Shown here: in pieces, positions 1 through 4,799 of the stretch | Numbering within the stretch: position 1 is the first letter of the stretch | How the letters are laid out: every line of letters begins with the position of its first letter | Made by a program: the position numbers and the translations under genes | The notes under the pieces: generated by a model | Databases searched by the model: none | Told to the model about the DNA's origin: nothing | What the model saw: the letters and a program-made list of their open reading frames with translations, nothing else | Origin: Bacillota bacterium | GTDB lineage: Bacteria > Bacillota > Clostridia > DSM-8532 | Length of the DNA stretch: 6,675 nucleotides | Direction: 5' to 3' | Assembly (NCBI GenBank): GCA_023410885.1 | Contig: JAEYPI010000266.1 | Span: 1 to 6,675, forward strand

Positions 1-2
1 CG

Positions 3-1139
3 AACTGTAGAAATGAGAGAATTTGCCGTATGCTCGAAACTATTCTGGAGCTCAGATTCAATAAAAAATTGTACGAATTCAATTGGATCATGCTTCAAAT
101 GGATTATGCAAACAGAAATCTTTTATCAGCCATGAGAAGGCTGATTAACTGTCTGAATGATAAATTTCCTGAAGATTATACCGCTTCCCTATTTGCTCGC
201 CTTGATGACGAAGTGGGGTGGCATACATATCTTGCACCAAAAGATAGTTTGCCGGAAAGCGTGCACCGATTACTGGTCTCTGAAAGCATTGACATTGATT
301 CCTTCTGCAGGAAATATGCCCTTTTAGCTGACAGCACCCTGGCCAGGAAAATCAGTGAGCTTTTCTTTCTAAAATGCAGCAAGGATGGCTTTATAAAGAA
401 CAGAGCTGTTTTTACGGTGCTGTTGGGTGAGAGAGAATACGTTAGCGCTGCACCCCTTATTGCCCATTACCTTGAAACGCTGGAGGTGCAGGAGTATTTT
501 AACGAGTTGAACGATTCTATAGAGGAACGCTTCGGAGAGCCTGGAACAAACGAAGAGATAAGACAGGACGGATTATGGGGGCTGCTTTCCAAAGCGAGTA
601 TCGCAAAATTTCATCGCTGGCAGGAGTTAAAGTTGATAGGGTCGCATTTTGGTAGAAGCAGCGCAAAATTCAAATTTTGGGCGGCATATTTCCATAAAAT
701 GAAAAAGGTTGTATGGCGTGAGTTTGAAGGATTACTTTTTATGGATTTTGGATCATTTGTTGTGATAGATTCAAGGGAAGTAGAAGAAGACTCTATTGGA
801 GGTGTGACAAAAGGCTATGCTTTGGTAGAAGACGAAGTTGGATCCCTAGCCTTGGATGGAGTGAATATTAAAAATGCTTCCTATATTATTGACAGAAAAT
901 ATTTCGATAATGAATTTGAGCGATATGAACAGGGGAAGACAGAGCCTGACGGGAAACGTCGGTGGAGGATTATATCCGAACATGTCGTCGAGGCCAGAGA
1001 CCTGATTATTGAGGATATAAAATCGGAGGTTTATAGGGTGGGCTACTGTAAAGTGCAACTGCTGTATCTCAAGGAGATATTGAAAGTAAAACTGGGGGAG
1101 AGTCAACCCTATTCACTCACAAAAATAACGCAGCCTTGA
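3..1139 (+). CDS. Hypothetical protein, 5'-truncated; possible EH_Signature (ZorC-like) C-terminal domain
   Basis: The product is not firmly recognised. The frame is open from the left edge with no stop, so the gene probably begins upstream. An ATG at position 30 gives 369 residues, but only a poor purine stretch (GAGAGA) precedes it, so it is a doubtful start. Counting from that ATG, the first ~190 residues look helical and charged, with no signal peptide or membrane segment. From ~193 to ~300 comes an aromatic-rich segment: HRW, KFKFWAAYF, then FGSFVVIDS at about 246-254 and NASYIIDRKYF at about 286-296. An R..FW..Y segment followed by a beta-rich block and a 'NA.YI.D' strand recalls the EH_Signature domain of ZorC and related phage-defence proteins. 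This is a judgement from memory, not a search. It runs convergent to splB with 81 bp between stops. It could equally be an uncharacterised protein of another family. Confidence 0.6.
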   Translation, partial: NCRNERICRMLETILELRFNKKLYEFNWIMLQMDYANRNLLSAMRRLINCLNDKFPEDYTASLFARLDDEVGWHTYLAPKDSLPESVHRLLVSESIDIDSFCRKYALLADSTLARKISELFFLKCSKDGFIKNRAVFTVLLGEREYVSAAPLIAHYLETLEVQEYFNELNDSIEERFGEPGTNEEIRQDGLWGLLSKASIAKFHRWQELKLIGSHFGRSSAKFKFWAAYFHKMKKVVWREFEGLLFMDFGSFVVIDSREVEEDSIGGVTKGYALVEDEVGSLALDGVNIKNASYIIDRKYFDNEFERYEQGKTEPDGKRRWRIISEHVVEARDLIIEDIKSEVYRVGYCKVQLLYLKEILKVKLGESQPYSLTKITQP

Positions 1140-1155
1140 TGGCAGCGCTTCTTTA

Positions 1156-1168
1156 CCGTGGCGCACGG
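1156..1168 (+). terminator. Small GC-rich hairpin between convergent genes
   Basis: CCGTG and CACGG form a perfect 5-bp stem around a GCG loop in the 81-bp gap between the first gene and splB. It starts 16 bases after the first gene's stop. No clear U-run follows on either strand, so at best it is a weak bidirectional terminator. The rest of the gap shows nothing else. Confidence 0.2.
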
Positions 1169-1220
1169 AATGTAATAGCTTCTTCACTAGTTCAGCCAAC
1201 ATTAAGAGGGGGTGCCGATT

Positions 1221-2225
1221 TTAGACTATATAGAGTATGGGAATACCGCTTAATTTCTGTGAAAGCTGTTCCCTTAAAAACTGTTCCCCCATGGCACGCT
1301 CATTTTCTTTGTACCAGTATTTTCCCCGTCCTCGCCCGGTCATTTTTGATTGATTGAATAGCTCCACGGCATTGGGAAACGCTTCCCGGTTAATAGCCCT
1401 GTGAATAAAGCTATAGGTCATAAAAATAATCTCAATGGACAGGTGATCCTTTGCTTTTTGAGAAAGCTCATCCGAAAGCTGATCGATTAGCTGGGCATAA
1501 AGCACCATCCAGTTATCGACCATGATGACAGGGGCTATCAGCAATCCCACTTTATATCCGGCTTCGCACATCTGATTGAGTGCTCGGATTCTTGATTTCA
1601 GAGAGGATGTCCCAAACTCTACTTTTCGAATAATTTCCTCCGGGTTGACGCTCATACGCATGAGGATTTTTCCTCTGTGGTTCAATGAAAGGAGCGGTTC
1701 TATATAATCAAATTTAGTGGGGAAGGTCAGGATGCCCTTTTTGCTTCTACTGAAGCTTTCAATGGTCCATTCCAGATTCCCCGTTATGGTGTTTTCCAAT
1801 AGCAGATCACTGTTGCTGCCTATTTCTAAAACCATCTCTTTTTCAGACTGGTTTGCTGTTTTGATCAGCTTATCCATCATTTTCTCGCGGTTTACAAACA
1901 ATCTGAGATAAGAGCATTTGTTGTAGTTGCAGACCAGATAGCAGTAAAGGCACATGGCGCTGCAGCCCGAAGAGGTGTAGGGTACCAGAAAATCTGATAT
2001 CTTGTTGTTGGGGGTATACTTCAGAGATTTTCGCACACCAATAATAACATACCGCTTCATCCGCGCAAACTCCTGATTGGGATTATTGCGCAGCTGTTCA
2101 ATATTATTATGGTTTTCAATTGGAAACCATGGGACATCCACAAACTTTTCTTTCAGTTTCCTGCCGAGCTCATAATCTAGACTGGCCGGCTCATAGAATA
2201 TTTTAGTCGGTTGTAACGGTTGCAA
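1221..2225 (-). CDS. splB: Spore photoproduct lyase (radical SAM DNA repair enzyme)
   Basis: This radical SAM enzyme reverts the spore photoproduct (a thymine-thymine adduct) in DNA at germination. The ATG pair at 2247-2252 lies upstream of a near-perfect ribosome site, GGAGGTGATCC (2227-2237). The likely start is therefore TTG at 2225, 7 bases after GGAGG, giving 334 residues; Bacillus subtilis SplB has 342. The [4Fe-4S]/SAM motif is Cys88-x3-Cys92-x2-Cys95, with Tyr94 and Tyr96 matching the radical-relay tyrosines of known enzymes. Further family blocks are GTSS (205-208) and AGYK (222-225). The segment EIGSNSD (134-140) aligns with the family's EA.CTSD, putting Ser137 where the hydrogen-donor cysteine (Cys141 in B. 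subtilis) is expected. Two extra cysteines, 99 and 104, follow the cluster. No splA precedes it. It is divergent from the DUF1848 gene. The family call is very secure; full catalytic competence is less so. Confidence 0.93.
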   Translation of the reverse strand: MQPLQPTKIFYEPASLDYELGRKLKEKFVDVPWFPIENHNNIEQLRNNPNQEFARMKRYVIIGVRKSLKYTPNNKISDFLVPYTSSGCSAMCLYCYLVCNYNKCSYLRLFVNREKMMDKLIKTANQSEKEMVLEIGSNSDLLLENTITGNLEWTIESFSRSKKGILTFPTKFDYIEPLLSLNHRGKILMRMSVNPEEIIRKVEFGTSSLKSRIRALNQMCEAGYKVGLLIAPVIMVDNWMVLYAQLIDQLSDELSQKAKDHLSIEIIFMTYSFIHRAINREAFPNAVELFNQSKMTGRGRGKYWYKENERAMGEQFLREQLSQKLSGIPILYIV

Positions 2226-2226
2226 A

Positions 2227-2237
2227 GGATCACCTCC
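2227..2237 (-). promoter_or_regulatory. Ribosome binding site that sets a TTG start for splB
   Basis: On the minus strand this reads GGAGGTGATCC, almost the full complement of the 16S rRNA 3' end. It lies inside the longer reading frame, after the upstream ATG codons, and 7 bases before TTG at 2225-2223. The protein beginning there (MQPLQPTKIFYEP) also matches the N-terminus of known SplB proteins better. Confidence 0.85.
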
Positions 2238-2309
2238 AAATAACAACATCATGAAGCTGTGCTTCCTTAAGAACCTCGCCTAGATAATAGGAAATCGAAA
2301 GTTCACTGA

Positions 2310-2340
2310 TAGATTGCCCGTAATCATATAGAGACATTCA
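2310..2340 (-). promoter_or_regulatory. Candidate sigma-G-type promoter for splB
   Basis: On the minus strand, TGAATG (2335-2340) is followed after 18 bases by CAATCTA (2310-2316). B. subtilis sigma-G promoters follow gHATR, 18 bases, CATnHTA. The -35 fits fully and the -10 fits at six of seven positions. This would start transcription about 75-80 bases before the TTG codon. B. subtilis splAB is known to be transcribed by sigma-G in the forespore, which supports the reading. It is a visual match only. Confidence 0.42.
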
Positions 2341-2383
2341 CTAAAGTTTTCACCAGCATGGAGGATAATAGTATCAACCAATC

Positions 2384-2414
2384 CTATTCATATCTTAATA
2401 TCCTATATGAATAG
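2384..2414. repeat. Perfect 10-bp inverted repeat in the splB/DUF1848 intergenic region
   Basis: CTATTCATAT (2384-2393) and its exact reverse complement ATATGAATAG (2405-2414) flank 11 bases. No U-run follows, so a terminator is unlikely. It lies just upstream of the weak -35 region of the DUF1848 promoter and upstream of the proposed splB promoter, a position that would suit an operator acting on one or both genes. The 9-mer CCTATTCAT at its left arm recurs on the minus strand at 4644-4652 in the other divergent intergenic region. Confidence 0.5.
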
Positions 2415-2421
2415 CTCCATC

Positions 2422-2451
2422 ATCACAATTAATTTGGATTTTTGATATAAT
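2422..2451 (+). promoter_or_regulatory. Extended -10 promoter for the DUF1848 gene
   Basis: TGATATAAT (2443-2451) is an extended -10 element (TG-n-TATAAT) with a perfect TATAAT. The best -35 is ATCACA (2422-2427, 18-base spacing, four of six matches to TTGACA), which is weak, as is common with an extended -10. Transcription would start near 2458, about 30 bases before the ATG. It looks like a vegetative sigma-A promoter. Confidence 0.6.
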
Positions 2452-2486
2452 GTAAGCACGAATTAAAGTTAAAAGGGTGTTGAACG

Positions 2487-3425
2487 ATGATTGTCAGTGC
2501 AAGCAGACGTACCGATATTCCCGCCTTTTACTCCGAATGGTTCATGAACCGGCTAAATGCTGGATATGCTCTGGTTCAGCATCCGAGAAATGCATGTCGT
2601 TACAGCCAGGTAAGCTTAAATCCGGAAGTGGTGGACTGTATTGTGTTCTGGACAAAAAACCCCGGTCCCATGCTCGATAAACTCTTGAGCATAGAAAAAC
2701 TGGGCTATCCTTTTTATTTTCAGTACACGCTTACACCCTATGACAGCGCCATTGAGCGGAATCTCCCCTCTAAGCGGTCGCTTGTTGAAGCTTTCAAAAG
2801 ATTGAGTGAAAGCATTGGCCCCAACCGTGTGGTGTGGCGGTATGACCCGGTAATCATTAATGATACCATGGATGTCGCCTATCATCTCAATTGCTTTGAA
2901 AGGATGGCCGCCATGCTGGGAGGCTATACCGATCGTTGCACTTTTAGCTTTATCGATCTATATACGAGCGTGCGTCCCTCGCTTTCTCATGTAACGGACC
3001 AGGAGGTGAGTGAGTCCGACATGCATCTTATCGCGGAAGGCTTTTCTCAAATTGCCAATGGTTATCAAATGCGCTTATCCACCTGTTGTGAACCTGTAGA
3101 TTTGAGCCCCTACGGCATCACCCATGCCTCCTGCATTGATCGGGAACTCATTGAGCAAATCATCGGCTATCCGCTAAAGGTAAAAAAAGATGCCAATCAG
3201 CGTCCTGGATGCGGGTGTGTAGAAAGCATCGACATCGGAGCCTATGGCTGCTGTTCCCATGGCTGTCTTTATTGTTATGGGGCTTCGGGTTCAAAAACAA
3301 TACGAAAAGGTGCAACCCATGACCCCACTTCGCCGCTTTTGCTGGGTCAGCCGGATAAGACGGCCATTGTAACGGTTCGTGAGGTAAAATCCTTAAAGGA
3401 TACGCAGCTTAAGCTTTTCGATTAG
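2487..3425 (+). CDS. DUF1848 family protein with C-terminal radical-SAM-like cysteine cluster
   Basis: The 312-residue product is a DUF1848 protein of unknown function. Landmarks seen are the N-terminal ISASRRTDIPAFY type (here IVSASRRTDIPAFYSEWF, residues 2-19), FWTKNPGPML (54-63), FQYTLTPYD (78-86) and VVWRYDP (115-121). Near the C-terminus are CGC (242-244) and Cys255 plus Cys256-x3-Cys260-x2-Cys263. The family is known for a C-terminal cysteine cluster like the iron-sulfur site found N-terminally in radical SAM proteins, so a [4Fe-4S] enzyme is likely; substrate and reaction are unknown. The cluster reads CSHGCLYCY, almost the CSAMCLYCY of SplB encoded next door. The start is supported by an AGGGTG-like ribosome site (2474-2479), 7 bases before ATG. 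There is no signal peptide, so it should be cytosolic. It is divergent from splB and has its own promoter. The length appears complete. Confidence 0.92.
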   Translation: MIVSASRRTDIPAFYSEWFMNRLNAGYALVQHPRNACRYSQVSLNPEVVDCIVFWTKNPGPMLDKLLSIEKLGYPFYFQYTLTPYDSAIERNLPSKRSLVEAFKRLSESIGPNRVVWRYDPVIINDTMDVAYHLNCFERMAAMLGGYTDRCTFSFIDLYTSVRPSLSHVTDQEVSESDMHLIAEGFSQIANGYQMRLSTCCEPVDLSPYGITHASCIDRELIEQIIGYPLKVKKDANQRPGCGCVESIDIGAYGCCSHGCLYCYGASGSKTIRKGATHDPTSPLLLGQPDKTAIVTVREVKSLKDTQLKLFD

Positions 3426-3479
3426 ATTCATCCCCCTTGGACATACAAATCGGTATTGATTTACTTTTCTTCTCTTCAA

Positions 3480-4538
3480 TTACATCCCGCCATCAATTGC
3501 TGCCCAGGTTTTTGCTCCTACAATGCCATCAACCACAAGCCCTTTTGCCTTTTGAAATAGCTTAACAGCTGCTTCAGTTCTGGTACCGAAGATGCCATCG
3601 ATTGTGCCGGGGTCAAAGCCTAGCGCACTTAATGCTTGCTGCAAATCTATGACAGCTGCTCCGGAGCTGCCTCTTCGCAAGGTTGGTCGGGTAACAGGTG
3701 GAGGCGTTTCCATGGCATCTTTTAAAGCGTTCCAGGTCTTAGGACCTACAATACCATCAACAACCAGACCCTTTGAGGTTTGAAAAGCTTTGACGGCCGT
3801 CTCCGTTAATTGCCCATAGATACCGTCAATTATTCCGGGCTTGAAGCCCAATCTGGTTAAGGCCTGCTGAAGCTCCTCAACAAAGGTACCGGTACTTCCT
3901 CTTCTAAGGACGGGCCTGATTTCGGTAGTTTCTTCAAGCATTTTTGAAATAGTCGTAAGGGTATAACCCATAGACTTGAGGCCGGTTATCATTTTAGGCA
4001 GTGCTTCATTGGTGTGGGTTCCTCCACCCGTATGCATCAAGACGATGGCCCCAGGTTGTGCCCGGTCGAGAACCTTCTCAATCATAGCTTCTGCGGAGGT
4101 ACCATTCCAATCCACAGTGTCAATGGTCCACATTAAGGTCTTCGTATATCCAAGATTTCCTACTACCTCTAAAACTGTTTGATTATAAGCGCCGTAAGGA
4201 GGTCTGAAAAGAGGTCTTGGAGAGACTCCCGTTATAGCGATGATAGCATTTTCAGCTTTTCTCAGTTCTGTTTCCATTGTTGCCACAGTGATTTGGGTAA
4301 ACTCAGGGTGGCTATAGGAATGATTGCCGATTTCATGGCCCTGCTCAACGATCTTTCTGATTAATGCCGGGTGGGCTTCTGTTGCTTTTCCCGTAAGAAA
4401 AAATGTGCAGGTCAGGTTATGTGATGCAAGTATATCCAGTTGTTCCGCTAGATTAGCAGCATCTGATCCATCATCAAAGGTCAGGGCCATAACCTTTTTC
4501 GTTGTGGATCCCTTGGATATGACCATAGATTGTCCCAT
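3480..4538 (-). CDS. Polysaccharide deacetylase (NodB domain) with two peptidoglycan-binding repeats
   Basis: This is a carbohydrate esterase family 4 (NodB) metal-dependent deacetylase that would remove N-acetyl groups from peptidoglycan or another aminosugar polymer. An ATG at 4574 would give 364 residues, but the ATG at 4538 has GGGAG (4547-4551) 8 bases upstream and is preferred, giving 352. In that numbering all five catalytic motifs are present: TFDDG (20-24; Asp22 base, Asp23 metal), HSYSH (73-77; metal histidines), RPPYG (112-116), DTVDW (140-144) and LMH (167-169). The C-terminal part has two PG_binding_1 repeats at about 209-273 and 285-349, joined by a PPP-containing linker. From either start there is no hydrophobic signal peptide or anchor, which is odd for a wall enzyme. 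Delivery from the mother cell to the spore surface is one possible explanation. It is convergent with DUF1848 and divergent from the ABC-F gene. Family certain, substrate not. Confidence 0.95.
   Translation of the reverse strand: MGQSMVISKGSTTKKVMALTFDDGSDAANLAEQLDILASHNLTCTFFLTGKATEAHPALIRKIVEQGHEIGNHSYSHPEFTQITVATMETELRKAENAIIAITGVSPRPLFRPPYGAYNQTVLEVVGNLGYTKTLMWTIDTVDWNGTSAEAMIEKVLDRAQPGAIVLMHTGGGTHTNEALPKMITGLKSMGYTLTTISKMLEETTEIRPVLRRGSTGTFVEELQQALTRLGFKPGIIDGIYGQLTETAVKAFQTSKGLVVDGIVGPKTWNALKDAMETPPPVTRPTLRRGSSGAAVIDLQQALSALGFDPGTIDGIFGTRTEAAVKLFQKAKGLVVDGIVGAKTWAAIDGGM
3492..3686 (-). repeat. Peptidoglycan-binding repeat, copy 2 (C-terminal)
   Basis: This encodes the last 65-residue PG_binding_1 unit of the deacetylase, from PTLRRGSSG to KTWAAID. 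It aligns without gaps to copy 1, with 44 of 65 residues identical by eye, including LQQAL, LGF, DGI.G, AVK.FQ and KGLVVDGIVG. A recent tandem domain duplication is likely. Confidence 0.9.
3720..3914 (-). repeat. Peptidoglycan-binding repeat, copy 1
   Basis: This is the first 65-residue PG_binding_1 unit (PVLRRGSTG to KTWNALK), directly after the NodB domain. It lies 76 codons from copy 2. The family's three-helix D-G-x-x-G...F-Q...G-x-V-G...T-W pattern is complete. Confidence 0.9.
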
Positions 4539-4546
4539 GTTTTTTG

Positions 4547-4551
4547 CTCCC
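4547..4551 (-). promoter_or_regulatory. Ribosome binding site that decides the deacetylase start
   Basis: On the minus strand this reads GGGAG, within AAAAAGGGAGC, 8 bases before ATG at 4538. The upstream in-frame ATG at 4574 has only a distant AGGT. The 12 extra residues of the longer form (MFNHVHKKGAKN) match no expected domain. Confidence 0.75.
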
Positions 4552-4603
4552 TTTTTATGCACGTGATTAAACATTGAATCAAGACCTAAATCTTAATTCA
4601 TGC

Positions 4604-4667
4604 ATAAGCCATGCACTTCTACTGGTATATTATATGTTTATCCATGAATAGGTGCATCTTGGCTTAT
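4604..4667. repeat. Imperfect 13-bp inverted repeat around a -10 box
   Basis: ATAAGCC-ATGCAC (4604-4616) pairs with GTGCAT-CTT-GGCTTAT (4652-4667): 13 base pairs with a 3-base bulge on one side. The 35 bases between contain the candidate minus-strand -10 box of the deacetylase gene. The two arms could form an operator dyad or a looped leader. No regulator is identified. Confidence 0.4.
4628..4636 (-). promoter_or_regulatory. Candidate -10 element for the deacetylase gene
   Basis: The minus strand reads CATATAATA. It contains TATAAT (4629-4634), fitting a sigma-A -10, and also fits the sigma-K -10 pattern CATAnnnTA. No good sigma-A -35 is seen at 16-18 bases. A CACC upstream resembles the sigma-K -35 but is one or two bases too close. 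The sigma class is therefore open. Confidence 0.35.
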
Positions 4668-4674
4668 TCGTGTT

Positions 4675-4691
4675 CCCTGTTTCACACAGGG
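4675..4691. other. Perfect 6-bp hairpin between divergent promoters
   Basis: CCCTGT (4675-4680) and ACAGGG (4686-4691) form a stem around the loop TTCAC. AGGG (4688-4691) could alternatively pair with CCCT (4698-4701), giving competing stems. It lies upstream of the proposed ABC-F transcription start, so it would act as DNA or in the opposite transcript rather than in the ABC-F leader. No U-run follows. Confidence 0.35.
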
Positions 4692-4711
4692 TGCAGTCCC
4701 TTCAAAGATTG

Positions 4712-4720
4712 TGGTACAAT
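4712..4720 (+). promoter_or_regulatory. Extended -10 promoter for the ABC-F gene
   Basis: TGGTACAAT is a TG-n-TACAAT extended -10, one base from consensus. No convincing -35 is present at 16-18 bases. Transcription would start near 4727, leaving a leader of about 73 bases before ATG 4800. Confidence 0.45.
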
Positions 4721-4746
4721 AAGCTCAATTGAGATGAAAATACAGG

Positions 4747-4779
4747 ATGAGCATAATCGGGTACTTGTTACCGGAATGA
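4747..4779 (+). CDS. Possible 10-codon leader peptide upstream of the ABC-F gene
   Basis: ATG at 4747 reads MSIIGYLLPE then TGA, 20 bases before the ABC-F start. A second short frame (4734-4787, MKIQDEHNRVLVTGMTTT, stop TAA) overlaps it. Neither has a strong ribosome site. Many antibiotic-inducible ABC-F genes carry leader peptides for attenuation, but this protein looks like a housekeeping member, so the leader is speculative. Confidence 0.15.
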   Translation: MSIIGYLLPE

Positions 4780-4799
4780 CGACATAAAGGGAGAATTGA

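Noticed and set aside
1136..1357. 73-codon frame on the + strand whose ATG overlaps the first gene's TGA
   Set aside because: The stop/start overlap (TGATG) suggested coupling, but most of it runs antisense through the 3' end of splB, it has no ribosome site and resembles nothing recognised.
2477..2680. 67-codon + strand frame starting just before the DUF1848 ATG
   Set aside because: It is out of frame inside a clear DUF1848 gene; its rare-looking composition and lack of a separate ribosome site mark it as a shadow.
3447..3462. AAATC/GATTT stem with a T-rich tail between the DUF1848 and deacetylase stops
   Set aside because: Five mostly A-T pairs with a 6-base loop are too weak for a terminator call, and the tail is broken by cytosines. 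The 54-base gap holds nothing else visible.
3492..3914. The repeated DNA within the deacetylase as a mobile or CRISPR-like repeat
   Set aside because: The repetition is explained by two tandem peptidoglycan-binding domains in frame; there are only two copies and no spacer pattern.
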